A program made the translations under genes and the position numbers. This document shows, in pieces, positions 15,224 through 23,340 of a stretch of 41,460 bases of DNA (position 1 is the stretch's first letter; each line of letters begins with the position of its first letter). Location: NCBI GenBank assembly GCA_947379865.1, contig CANCOY010000014.1:1-41460 (forward strand), read 5' to 3'. A model generated the notes under the pieces. That model worked only from the letters and a program-made list of their open reading frames with translations, was not told the origin of the DNA and searched no databases. The DNA comes from Acetobacteraceae bacterium (GTDB lineage Bacteria > Pseudomonadota > Alphaproteobacteria > Zavarziniales > Zavarziniaceae).

Positions 15224-16092
15224 AGGGGGCAGAGGTGGCCCGCCAGCGGCCGTTGCTGGGCCTGGTGCTGACCCTTGGGGCAGCGGTATCCTATGGCGTT
15301 ACGGCACTGTTTGCCCGCATTGCCTATGATGGCGGCGCCACGCCCCTGGCGGTGATCTGCACCCGCTATTGGGTGGCGGTGGCAGCCCTTGGCCTGCTGG
15401 CGCGGGTGCGCGGCGTGCCCACGGGCCTGCCCGCTGGCCAGCGCGCCTGGGGCGTGGCGGTGGGCGTGCTGCTGACGTTTGTCGCCTATGGCTATCTGGG
15501 GTCGGTGCGCTGGATCCCGGTGGGGCTGGCGGCGCTGGTTCTCTACACTTATCCCATCATGGTCACCCTGTGCGCCCGCCCGGTGCTGGGGCAAAGGCCC
15601 ACGCCCCTGCGCTGGCTGGCAGCACTTGCCGCCTTTGCCGGGGTTGCCATCGTGCTGGGGGTGCCGGTCACCTCCCCCGATCCCTGGGGCCTGATGCTGG
15701 CAGGGCTGGCGGCATGCTCCTATGGCGCCATGGTGCTGCTGGCCGGGCGTCTGGGCGACCGGGTGGATAGCCTGCGCCTCACCTTCGATGCCTCTGTCTG
15801 GGCAGGCGTGTTCTGCAGCGTGGCGGCCCTGCTGCTGGGGGATGTGCACCTGCCTGTAACCACGCTCGGCTGGGCCGGCTTTGTGGGCTCGGTGCTGACG
15901 TTCACCGGCGGCCTGATCATGTTCTTTGCGGGCCTGCCCCATGTCGGCCCCATGCGCTCGTCCGGCCTGATGAACCTCGAGCCCGTGGTGGCGGTGCTGG
16001 CCGCCATCCTGCTGCTGGGCGAGACCCTAAGCCCGGTTCAGGGCCTTGGCGCCGCCCTGATCCTGCTGGCCCTGGTGCCGCTGGGGCGCTGA
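15220..16092 (+). CDS. EamA (DMT superfamily) transporter
   Basis: A second ten-helix EamA transporter of 290 residues, only loosely similar to the one upstream. It begins with LLGLVLTLGAAVSYGVTALFARIAY. Its later half contains SYGAMVLLAGRLGDR, and it ends EPVVAVLAAILLLGETLSPVQGLGAALILLAL, the canonical last two helices of the fold. The substrate is unknown. The start overlaps the acetyltransferase stop by four bases. It is convergent with nrdJ, with 19 bases between stops. Confidence 0.9.
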   Translation: MKGAEVARQRPLLGLVLTLGAAVSYGVTALFARIAYDGGATPLAVICTRYWVAVAALGLLARVRGVPTGLPAGQRAWGVAVGVLLTFVAYGYLGSVRWIPVGLAALVLYTYPIMVTLCARPVLGQRPTPLRWLAALAAFAGVAIVLGVPVTSPDPWGLMLAGLAACSYGAMVLLAGRLGDRVDSLRLTFDASVWAGVFCSVAALLLGDVHLPVTTLGWAGFVGSVLTFTGGLIMFFAGLPHVGPMRSSGLMNLEPVVAVLAAILLLGETLSPVQGLGAALILLALVPLGR

Positions 16093-16111
16093 GCCTGTCA
16101 GGCCCCAGACC

Positions 16112-18481
16112 TCAGCCGCACTTTGAGTAACCGCAAGAGACACAAGTATCGCAGCCTTCCTGGCGCAGCAGGGCGGGCTGGCTGCAGCGGGGGCAGGTGC
16201 GGGCGCCGTTGGGGCGGCCGTCGCTGTGGCCAGTGCCTGAAACGGTGCCCGAACCCGAGCCTGAGCCCGTGCCGTCCATGGCCTTGACCAGGGGCACGGC
16301 GATATCTTCCGCGTCGGGGCTGGCGATGAAGCCGGTGTCGATCAGGTGCTGTTCGATCACCTCACCCAGGGCCGCCAGCAGGGACGGCACATAGCGCCCA
16401 CCCATCCAGTGGCCGCCGCGCGGGTCGAACACGGCCTTCAGTTCTTCCACCACGAACGACACATCGCCGCCGCGCCGGAATACCGCGCTGATCATGCGGG
16501 TCAGGGCCAGCGTCCAGGCATAATGCTCCATGTTCTTGGAGTTGATGAACACCTCGAACGGGCGCCGCCGGCCATCCTGCACGATGTCGTTCAGGGTTAC
16601 ATACATCGCATGTTCGGATTCCGGCCAGCGGATCTTGTAGGTCTTGCCGGGCAGCACTTCCGGCCGGTCCAGCGGACGCGTCATATAGATGACGCCGCCC
16701 GCCTCATAGGGGTCGGTTGGCCGGGAACTTGTGGGGGTGGCGTCCAGCGGCAGTTCCGTCTGGGCGACGGGTTCCTTCTTGGGTTCTACCGAGAGGACGG
16801 AGCCGGTTACATCGTTGGGGCGATAGGTGGTGCAGCCCTTGCAGCCCTGCTCCCACGCCATCAGATAGACGTCCTTGAAATCATCAAAGCTGATGGATTC
16901 CGGCACGTTGATGGTCTTGGAGATGGAGCTGTCGACAAAGCGCTGCACCAGGGCCTGCACGCGCACATGGTCGGCCGGGGCCAGCGTCTGGGCATCCACG
17001 AAATAATCGGGCAGGGCCGCATCCTCGCCATGCAGGCGGCGCCACAGGCGCACGGCATGGTCGGTCACCTCTTCCTCGCGGCGGCTGCCGTCGGGCATCA
17101 GGACCTTGCGGGTGTAACTGAACGAGAACACCGGCTCCAGCCCGGACGAGACATTGTCAGCCAGGATGGAGATCGTGCCCGTGGGGGCGATGGAGGTGAG
17201 CAGCGCATTGCGGATGCCGTGCTGCGCGATCAGGGCGCGGGTTTCCTCGCTCAGTGCACGGATGGTTGGCGCCTGCATATAGGCGTCGCGGTCGAACAGG
17301 GGAAAGGGGCCTTTTTCCGCCGCCAGCAGGGCAGAGGCGCGATAGGCCGCTTCCCTCAAGGCCCCCATCCAGGCCTCGATCAGCTTCAGGGCCTGGGGGG
17401 CGCCATAGCGGGCGCGGCACATGATCAGGGCATCCGCCAGGCCCGTGACGCCAAGGCCGATGCGCCGCTTGGCCGCCGCCTCGTGGGCCTGGGCCTCCAG
17501 CGGGAATTTCGAGGTGTCGACCACATTGTCCATCATGCGGACGGCGGTGGCGACCAGGCCCTCCAACTCGGCCATGTCGATATGGGCCGCTTCGGTAAAA
17601 GGCTCGCGCACCAAAGCGGCGAGGTTGATCGAGCCAAGCAGACAGGCGCCATAAGGCGGCAAAGGCTGTTCGCCACAGGGATTGGTGGCGGCAATCGTCT
17701 CGCAATAGGAGAGGTTGTTCTGCTGGTTGATGCGGTCGACAAAGATCACGCCCGGTTCGGCAAAGGCGTAGGTCGCCCGCATGATGGCGTCCCACAGGTC
17801 GCGCGCCGGCAGGCTGCGATAGACCGTGCCCTCGAAAACGAGGTTCCACGCCTCGTCGGCGGCCACCGCCGCCATGAAGGCATCGGTGATCAGCACCGAG
17901 AGGTTGAACATGCGCAGGCGGCCGGGGTCGCGCTTGGCCTCGATGAAGCGCTCGATGTCGGGATGGTCGCAGCGCATGGTGGCCATCATGGCGCCGCGCC
18001 TATGCCCGGCCGACATGATGGTGCGACACATGGCGTCCCACACGTCCATGAATGACAGCGGGCCGGACGCATCGGCCCCAACCCCCTTCACCCGCGCGCC
18101 CTTGGGCCGCAGGGTGGAGAAGTCATAACCAATGCCGCCGCCCTGCTGCATGGTGAGGGCTGCTTCGCGCAGATGCTCGAAGATGCCCGACATGTCGTCG
18201 GGCACGGTGCCCATGACAAAGCAGTTGAACAGCGTCACCCGGCGGCCGGTGCCGGCGCCCGCGATGATGCGGCCGGCCGGCAGAAAGCGGAAACCCTCCA
18301 GCGCCTCGGCAAAGCGGGCGGTCCACGCGTCCCGGCTCTCGGGCGCCTCGGCCTCGGCAAGGGCCCGGGCGATGCGCTTCCAGGTGTCGGGGATGGTGGC
18401 ATCAAGCGGTTCGTTGTCCGGGCCCTTCAGCCGGTACTTCATGTCCCAGATCTGCTGGCTGATGGGGGCGACGGCGATCAT
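16112..18481 (-). CDS. nrdJ: Adenosylcobalamin-dependent (class II) ribonucleotide reductase
   Basis: Reduces ribonucleotides to deoxyribonucleotides with a radical generated from coenzyme B12, without needing oxygen. The 789-residue protein shows AGAGTGRRVTLFNCFVMG (N-side active-site Cys), MQQGGGIGYDFSTLRPKGA, the catalytic NPCGEQPLPPYGACLLGSINL segment with Asn-x-Cys-x-Glu spacing, and IAPTGTISILADNVSSGLEPVF (effector/substrate region). The C-terminal end is a zinc ribbon, CPRC-x10-CDTC-CGYSKC-like, joined by a Gly/Ser/Thr-rich linker (about 16198-16285). The ATG at 18481 matches the family start; an upstream extension is not conserved. A cobalamin adenosyltransferase gene at 33784-34347 could supply its cofactor. 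Confidence 0.95.
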   Translation of the reverse strand: MIAVAPISQQIWDMKYRLKGPDNEPLDATIPDTWKRIARALAEAEAPESRDAWTARFAEALEGFRFLPAGRIIAGAGTGRRVTLFNCFVMGTVPDDMSGIFEHLREAALTMQQGGGIGYDFSTLRPKGARVKGVGADASGPLSFMDVWDAMCRTIMSAGHRRGAMMATMRCDHPDIERFIEAKRDPGRLRMFNLSVLITDAFMAAVAADEAWNLVFEGTVYRSLPARDLWDAIMRATYAFAEPGVIFVDRINQQNNLSYCETIAATNPCGEQPLPPYGACLLGSINLAALVREPFTEAAHIDMAELEGLVATAVRMMDNVVDTSKFPLEAQAHEAAAKRRIGLGVTGLADALIMCRARYGAPQALKLIEAWMGALREAAYRASALLAAEKGPFPLFDRDAYMQAPTIRALSEETRALIAQHGIRNALLTSIAPTGTISILADNVSSGLEPVFSFSYTRKVLMPDGSRREEEVTDHAVRLWRRLHGEDAALPDYFVDAQTLAPADHVRVQALVQRFVDSSISKTINVPESISFDDFKDVYLMAWEQGCKGCTTYRPNDVTGSVLSVEPKKEPVAQTELPLDATPTSSRPTDPYEAGGVIYMTRPLDRPEVLPGKTYKIRWPESEHAMYVTLNDIVQDGRRRPFEVFINSKNMEHYAWTLALTRMISAVFRRGGDVSFVVEELKAVFDPRGGHWMGGRYVPSLLAALGEVIEQHLIDTGFIASPDAEDIAVPLVKAMDGTGSGSGSGTVSGTGHSDGRPNGARTCPRCSQPALLRQEGCDTCVSCGYSKCG

Positions 18482-18603
18482 GTTAATCCCTGTTTCGGTG
18501 CCGGGGCGGGACGCGGGCAAGGGCGCGATCTTAAGCCCGGCGGTTGATCCCGGCAAGAAAATGTTCCTGTTATGTTTCCCTCAGGCCCGCCCCCTGCCGG
18601 GCG

Positions 18604-18637
18604 CCGGGGAAGTGCCTGAAACCCAAGCACTTCCCGG
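18604..18637. repeat. Long inverted repeat in the nrdJ upstream region
   Basis: GGGAAGTGC (18607-18615) pairs perfectly with GCACTTCCC (18627-18635) around an 11-base loop. Pairing can be extended outward to CCGG with one bulged G. No T-run follows on either strand, so it is not a standard terminator. It lies 123 bases before the nrdJ start and 74 bases after the plsC stop and could be an operator or RNA hairpin. Confidence 0.6.
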
Positions 18638-18638
18638 T

Positions 18639-18681
18639 TTATCCCCATTCTTCACAGGCCGGCAGCACCAGGCTGTCCACA
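18639..18681 (+). promoter_or_regulatory. DnaA-box-like sites upstream of nrdJ
   Basis: TTATCCCCA (18639-18647) differs by one base from the DnaA box consensus TTATCCACA. CTGTCCACA (18673-18681) differs by two. Ribonucleotide reductase promoters are regulated by DnaA in some bacteria, so the pairing is suggestive. Two degenerate 9-mers in 45 bases are weak evidence. Confidence 0.3.
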
Positions 18682-18710
18682 GGTAGGGCCACAGGGGGTG
18701 ACCAAATCTG

Positions 18711-19436
18711 TCAGGCCTGATGCCCGTTCCCCTCGGCAACCAGGCGGGTCGTGGCGGTCTCGATGTCGCTTTGCAGGCGGGCCATGAAGTCGGGGCGGCT
18801 GAGGCCTGGCGGGATGGGGGGCAGGAATTCCACAATGATGCGACCCGGATTTTTCCGGATGGTCCGTCGCGGCCAATAAAGCCCTGAGTTGAGGGCGACG
18901 GGCACGCAGGGCACCTTCAACTCGCGATAGAGGGCGGCCACGCCCGGCTTGTAGTCCGGGGCAGCCCCCGGGGCCATGCGGGTGCCTTCGGGAAAGATGA
19001 AGATGGGGCGTCCCTGGGCCAGTACGGGCCGGGCTGCCTTCAGCATGCTGCGCAGGGCGCTTGGCCCGGTCTTGCGGTCCACCGGGATCATGCCCCACTT
19101 CACCGCGTACCAGCCGTAGAACGGGATGTAGATCAGCTCGCGCTTCAGCACCAGCACCGGGTCGCGGATCATCAGCGGAAAGACGACCGTATCAAAGGCC
19201 GACTGGTGCTTGGACGCCACCAGCGAGGCGCCATGGGGGATGTTCTCGACCCCGCGCACCTCATAGGTGATGCCAGCGACATAGCGCATCAGGAACACCA
19301 CGCCGCGCGCCCAGAAGCGCTGGCCATAGATGCTGACCTGGGCCGGCATGACAAGCGTGGGAATGAGGCCGGTGCCCACCACCAGCGTCCAGAGATAAAA
19401 ACCAAGATTGAAAAGCGCCGAACGCAGCCAGATCAT
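18711..19436 (-). CDS. plsC: 1-acyl-sn-glycerol-3-phosphate acyltransferase
   Basis: Acylates lysophosphatidic acid at the inner membrane to make phosphatidic acid for phospholipids. The 241-residue protein has an N-terminal hydrophobic anchor (about 7-30), the catalytic HX4D box in ASKHQSAFD, the substrate-binding IFPEGTR, VPVALNSG and a proline-rich end of the fold. The ATG at 19436 begins MIWLRSALFNLGFYLW; an upstream in-frame Met would give a non-conserved extension. The start overlaps the end of ydcF by four bases. Confidence 0.94.
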   Translation of the reverse strand: MIWLRSALFNLGFYLWTLVVGTGLIPTLVMPAQVSIYGQRFWARGVVFLMRYVAGITYEVRGVENIPHGASLVASKHQSAFDTVVFPLMIRDPVLVLKRELIYIPFYGWYAVKWGMIPVDRKTGPSALRSMLKAARPVLAQGRPIFIFPEGTRMAPGAAPDYKPGVAALYRELKVPCVPVALNSGLYWPRRTIRKNPGRIIVEFLPPIPPGLSRPDFMARLQSDIETATTRLVAEGNGHQA

Positions 19437-20134
19437 GATGCCGTCTCCTGACGGGGGTCGGCGGCTGTGCTGCCAGGGATCAGACCCATGGTCACCGCAA
19501 GGTTGAATGTCCGCCACCGCACGAGGCTGACGACATATTTGCTGAATTCATAAGCCAGCGACAGGGCCGCAGAGGGATGCGCCAGCCAGTTTGCCGGTCG
19601 TACCCGTTCCGTGAGGACGGGATGGGCGACCAGTTCCACATCTGCGGGCAGGGCCGACTGGAGTTCCACCAGGCTGCGTGGCATGTGGGCCGCAAAGGTG
19701 ACGACGCGCAGGCTGTGAAACTGGTTGCGTGCCGCCCAGGCTGCCGTTTCGCGCGCATTGCCCACCGTATCTGCCGCCTCGCGGCCAAGGTCGACGCAGC
19801 AATCGAACAGGGCCGAGGGCAGGTCCAGGGTCTGCCGGATGGCCTCGGCACTGGTTTCCCGGTTGACGCCAGAGATCAACAGGCGCCGGCCGCGTCCTTC
19901 GGCAAGCATGATCGCGGCTTCGTCCAGCCGGGCCGGGCCGCCGGTCAGGGCGACGATGCCGTCGGTCTTGCGGTCGCTGCGCTCCCCCTTTGGTAGGGTG
20001 CCGATAAACCAGGTGAAGCCACCAAGCCAACCAAGCACCACAAGCACCGCACACAGGCCAAGCAGACGCAGCAGGAGGGCATTGCGCGCCTCACGCCTCT
20101 CGCGGCTCCTGCCCAGGCGGCGCTGCGGGTTCAT
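19433..20134 (-). CDS. YdcF family (DUF218) membrane-anchored protein
   Basis: A 233-residue protein with one transmembrane segment (LLLRLLGLCAVLVVLGWLGG, about residues 20-40) and a DUF218/YdcF domain. Signatures are DGIVALTGGPARLDEAAIML, RRLLISGVNRETSAEAIRQ, VDLGREAADTVGNARETAAW and LRVVTFAAHMPRSLVEL. The family acts in the periplasm and is linked to envelope functions (ElyC/SanA-type); no reaction is established. It overlaps gmhB upstream and plsC downstream, so the three are likely cotranscribed with ftsEX. Confidence 0.9.
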   Translation of the reverse strand: MNPQRRLGRSRERREARNALLLRLLGLCAVLVVLGWLGGFTWFIGTLPKGERSDRKTDGIVALTGGPARLDEAAIMLAEGRGRRLLISGVNRETSAEAIRQTLDLPSALFDCCVDLGREAADTVGNARETAAWAARNQFHSLRVVTFAAHMPRSLVELQSALPADVELVAHPVLTERVRPANWLAHPSAALSLAYEFSKYVVSLVRWRTFNLAVTMGLIPGSTAADPRQETAS

Positions 20135-20688
20135 GGCGTGGTGGAACCCCACTCAGCCAGCAGGGCGTCCACCGCCTCGCCAAGGTCAACGCGCACGGCC
20201 ACGGGCAGCAGGTCTGCGGCCAGGCCCTTTGCCTGGGTTGCGGCCCCCTTGCCGGTGCGCACCAGAATCCGGCGGCAGCCCGCAGCATGGGCGGCTTCGA
20301 GATCGCCCAGTGAATCGCCGATGAACGGCGTCTGGCTTGCCGGAACACGGAAATGGCCCAGCGCCTCGCGCAGCATGCCGGGCGCCGGCTTGCGGCGGGG
20401 GCCTGCGGCCCACGGTGGATCGGTGCAGGCCAGCAGCAGATCCACGCGGGCGCCCACCCGTGCGAGTTCGTCGCGCAGCCGGTCGTGAATGCGGTCCAGC
20501 ATGTCGGCCGGGATCATGCCCCGCCCCACACAGGACTGGTTGGTGCAGATCGCCACCAGATGGCCAGCCGCATTCAGCCGGGCGACCGCCTCTGCCGATC
20601 CGGGAAGCATCACCAGCTGGCCGGGGTTCAGCACATGGTCTGGTCTGTCCTCGTTCAGGACGCCGTCGCGGTCAAGCAGCACAAGCAT
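20131..20688 (-). CDS. gmhB: HAD-family phosphatase, GmhB-like (heptose bisphosphatase)
   Basis: A 185-residue HAD phosphatase. It has LLDRDGVLNEDRPDHV (nucleophile and acid Asp at 7 and 9), ICTNQSCVGRG (motif II) and FIGDSLGDLEAAHAAGC (motif III/IV). These match D-glycero-D-manno-heptose 1,7-bisphosphate phosphatase, which makes the ADP-heptose precursor of LPS core. The zinc-binding loop of classical GmhB (Cys-x-His then Cys-x-Cys before RKP) is missing: the region reads LACTDPPWAAGPRRKPAPGM. It may be a zinc-free member or a related histidinol-phosphatase-type enzyme. The glycosyltransferases at 35529-37683 support an envelope role. Confidence 0.8.
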   Translation of the reverse strand: MLVLLDRDGVLNEDRPDHVLNPGQLVMLPGSAEAVARLNAAGHLVAICTNQSCVGRGMIPADMLDRIHDRLRDELARVGARVDLLLACTDPPWAAGPRRKPAPGMLREALGHFRVPASQTPFIGDSLGDLEAAHAAGCRRILVRTGKGAATQAKGLAADLLPVAVRVDLGEAVDALLAEWGSTTP

Positions 20689-20689
20689 G

Positions 20690-21610
20690 TCACACCAGTT
20701 CGGCCAGGGTGCGCCGCACGGTCAGCCGCGCCGTGAAGGTGGTCATGCCGGCGACGAGAGGGGCGAGCCCGGCAATCATGGCCCATTGGGCTGGCGAGAG
20801 CGAGAGGCCGGCGGCAAAGGTATCGCCACCAGCGCCGGGTCCAGCCATCCCGCCAAGCCCGGGCAGCCCGGTCACCAGAACCAGGGCAAGCAGCGCCAGG
20901 CCCAGCCCCAGCGCCGACCCCTTCAGCCCCAGCATCAGAAAATGACGTTGGAAGACGCCGGCGATATAGCCATCCCGTGCCCCCACCTGGTGCAGCACTT
21001 CCACCAGATCGCGGTTCGCCTCAAGGCCCGAGCGCGTGGCAAAGACCACGATCGCCGTAAGGGCCCCCAGCACCAGCCCCACCGCAAGCCCGGCCAGCAG
21101 GCGCGCCCGGGCCGCAAGCCCCACAACGCCCGACAGCCAGCCGGCAGGGTCATCCACCGTGGCACCCTCAGCCTGGCCATCAAGGCGGGCCTGCAAGGCG
21201 GCGGCATCGAGGGTTGTACCCTGCAGCAGCCGAACATCCACAAGGCGGGGCAGGGGCAGATCGGCGGGCACATTGCCGCGCCCCAGCCAGGGTTCCAGCA
21301 GGGCTTCCAGTTCCGGCCGGCCAAGGGCACGCGCCGTCGCCACCCCCGGTGTGGCCAGAAGGATGTCGAGGGCGCGCTTGACCGTGGCATCCGCCTCTGG
21401 CCCGGCGGGGATCTGCACCGTCAGGTCATGGGCCAGGGCATCGCGCCATTGTCCTATGGCCGTGCCAAGAGCCAGCCCCCCTGCCAGAGAGAGGGCGGCC
21501 AGAAAGACCATGATGCCGATGATGGCCACCAGAATACTGCCCGACAGGCCGCGCCTCGGCAGCAGATTGGGAATATGGCCCGGTCGCCGGGTGGTGAGGG
21601 ACGCATTCAT
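20690..21610 (-). CDS. ftsX: Cell division protein FtsX
   Basis: Membrane partner of FtsE in the ABC-type complex that couples cytokinesis to activation of peptidoglycan hydrolases. The 306-residue protein has four hydrophobic segments. TM1 is at about 26-50 (LVAIIGIMVFLAALSLAGGLAL), followed by a large periplasmic loop (about 55-165) and three C-terminal helices. The cytoplasmic ATRSGLEANRDLVEVLHQVGA segment is the FtsX-family signature. It starts within the last bases of ftsE (ATGA overlap). Confidence 0.93.
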   Translation of the reverse strand: MNASLTTRRPGHIPNLLPRRGLSGSILVAIIGIMVFLAALSLAGGLALGTAIGQWRDALAHDLTVQIPAGPEADATVKRALDILLATPGVATARALGRPELEALLEPWLGRGNVPADLPLPRLVDVRLLQGTTLDAAALQARLDGQAEGATVDDPAGWLSGVVGLAARARLLAGLAVGLVLGALTAIVVFATRSGLEANRDLVEVLHQVGARDGYIAGVFQRHFLMLGLKGSALGLGLALLALVLVTGLPGLGGMAGPGAGGDTFAAGLSLSPAQWAMIAGLAPLVAGMTTFTARLTVRRTLAELV

Positions 21611-22275
21611 GGCGCGCCCCGCCGGCTGAGTTCGCCGCCCTCCAGCACCATCACCGGGTGGCCCCGCCGGCCGATCAGCGCGGCATCATGGGTGGCAAAC
21701 AGAACGGTCGTGCCCACCACTTCGTTCAAGCCTTCGAACAGGCGCATCAGGCGCTCGCCCATGGCCGGGTCGACATTGCCCGTGGGCTCATCTGCCACCA
21801 GCACATCGGGGCGGCCGACAACGGCCCGGGCAATCGCCACCCGCTGCTGCTCGCCACCGGATAGCAACACCGGCCGCACATGCATGCGGCCGGCAAGGCC
21901 AACCCAGTCCAGCAGTTCGCCGACATCCGACTGCACGGCGCCTTCGCGGGCGCCGGCCACGCGCATGGGCAGGGCCACATTGTCAAAAACGCTCAGGTGA
22001 TCGAGCAGGCGGAAATTCTGGAAGACAACGCCAATGCGGCGGCGAAACGCCGGCAGTTCGTGGCGCCCCATGCCGGCCACATCACGGCCGAACATGGTGA
22101 TCAGGCCCCGGCTGGGCCGATGGGCAAGATAGATCAGGCGCAGCAGGGATGACTTGCCGGCGCCGCTTGGCCCGGTCAGGAAAGTGAACGACCCCCGTTC
22201 CAGCTGGAACGATATGTCGCGCAGCACCTCGGATCCAGGGCCGTACCGCATGCCGACGCTGTCGAAGCGGATCAA
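21607..22275 (-). CDS. ftsE: Cell division ATP-binding protein FtsE
   Basis: ATPase of the FtsEX complex on the cytoplasmic face. The 222-residue protein has Walker A GPSGAGKSS (35-43), Q-loop VFQNFRLLDHLSVFDNVALP, ABC signature LSGGEQQRVAIARA, Walker B VLVADEPTGNVDP and the switch His in FATHD. FDSVGMRYGPGSEVLRDISF at the N-terminus is typical. It heads the ftsE-ftsX-gmhB-ydcF-plsC block and is divergent from the zinc-ribbon gene. Confidence 0.96.
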   Translation of the reverse strand: MIRFDSVGMRYGPGSEVLRDISFQLERGSFTFLTGPSGAGKSSLLRLIYLAHRPSRGLITMFGRDVAGMGRHELPAFRRRIGVVFQNFRLLDHLSVFDNVALPMRVAGAREGAVQSDVGELLDWVGLAGRMHVRPVLLSGGEQQRVAIARAVVGRPDVLVADEPTGNVDPAMGERLMRLFEGLNEVVGTTVLFATHDAALIGRRGHPVMVLEGGELSRRGAP

Positions 22276-22433
22276 GACCTATTCTCCCTCTGGGTCAGCT
22301 TCCGCGCAGGCACGGATTCGCTGCATGACGGGGTGCAGAATCGCAGAGCCACGAGCAGCCGTCCAGATCCTGCAATTGCTTTGGCAAAGGCATGCCCGAC
22401 CCTATCCTCCCGATCAACCGCTTTGCGTCGCGC

Positions 22434-22462
22434 TTGCAAGAATTCAACCAATCCGCCATAAA
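22434..22462 (+). promoter_or_regulatory. Predicted promoter of the zinc-ribbon/proline-rich gene
   Basis: TTGCAA (22434-22439) and CATAAA (22457-22462) are separated by 17 bases and end 27 bases before the start codon at 22490. The rest of the 214-base space between ftsE and this gene shows nothing else I can name. Confidence 0.4.
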
Positions 22463-22489
22463 AGACACCAATGTGGGTCAAACCTTGAA

Positions 22490-23269
22490 ATGATTACGAA
22501 CTGCCCTTCCTGCGGTACGCGCTACATGCTGGACCCGGTCGCGCTTGGCTCGGCCGGCCGCATCGTCCGCTGCGCGAAATGCCAGCACGAATGGTTGCAG
22601 GTTCCAACACCAAAGGACCCGGTCGCCACGCCGCAGCCAAGGCTTGATGCCCCGACCGAGCCCAGGCAACCCACACCTCCGCCACCCCCACCTCCGCCGC
22701 CGCCACCTCCGCCACCCCCGCCGCCAGTTCCCCGGCCAGCGGCCACAACGCCTATCATGCCACCCCTGCCGTTGCCCAAGGCGGCGGCTCCGGCGGTGGC
22801 CCGGTCTGCGGCGTCACCACTCAGGTCCGCTGTTGCCCTGCAACCCCGGCTTGGCCTCATCGCGGCCGCTGTTGGTCTGGTGGTGGTGCTCTCGCTGCTG
22901 TTCATTTTCCGCCAGGGCGTGGTTTCGGCCTGGCCACCCATGGCCCGGCTTTACGGCAGTCTCGGCATAGAGACCGCCATGCCACCTGGCCTCGAGTTCC
23001 GGAATCTGCGCTATGAGCGCACGGGCGAGGGCGCCCAGTCGGTGCTTCAGGTAACGGGCGAGGTTGTCAATCTCAGCAAGGGCTCGCTGGATGTGCCGCC
23101 GGTCAGCATCGGCTTGCTCGATGGCGCCCAGAACGAGCTTTCCCACGAGATGACCGCGGCCACGGCGACGGAACTGGCGCCCGGCGCCACCGCCACCTTC
23201 GACCTGCGCATCGCCAATCCACCGGCGGAGGCCGTTCAGGTTGCGGTGAAGTTCGCCAAGTCTTCCTGA
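22490..23269 (+). CDS. Zinc-ribbon (MJ0042-type) protein with polyproline tract and one transmembrane helix
   Basis: A 259-residue protein. The N-terminal zinc ribbon has cysteines 5, 8, 28 and 31 in NCPSCGTRY and VRCAKCQHEW (zinc_ribbon_4/5, MJ0042 finger). A linker with 17 consecutive prolines (63-79) follows. A transmembrane helix at 121-140 leads to a periplasmic domain of the DUF3426 type (FRNLRYERTG, LQVTGEVVNLS, LAPGATATFDLRI). The architecture is common in alphaproteobacteria beside ftsE and is of unknown function. ATG 22490 is fixed by the zinc ribbon; no strong ribosome binding site is visible. Confidence 0.9.
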   Translation: MITNCPSCGTRYMLDPVALGSAGRIVRCAKCQHEWLQVPTPKDPVATPQPRLDAPTEPRQPTPPPPPPPPPPPPPPPPPVPRPAATTPIMPPLPLPKAAAPAVARSAASPLRSAVALQPRLGLIAAAVGLVVVLSLLFIFRQGVVSAWPPMARLYGSLGIETAMPPGLEFRNLRYERTGEGAQSVLQVTGEVVNLSKGSLDVPPVSIGLLDGAQNELSHEMTAATATELAPGATATFDLRIANPPAEAVQVAVKFAKSS

Positions 23270-23340
23270 GCGGGGGCTGCCCCCTCCGGCCCAGTCCTAT
23301 CGGCACGAAGGCCCGCCCATGCCCAGCCCATGCCCAGACC

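Noticed and set aside
18482..18710. Cobalamin riboswitch upstream of nrdJ
   Set aside because: No B12-box-like core is present on the minus strand. The inverted repeat there is a simple hairpin.
22272..22481. 69-codon minus-strand frame just upstream of ftsE
   Set aside because: No motif, overlaps the predicted promoter region of the divergent gene, and ends in the ftsE start. Likely chance.
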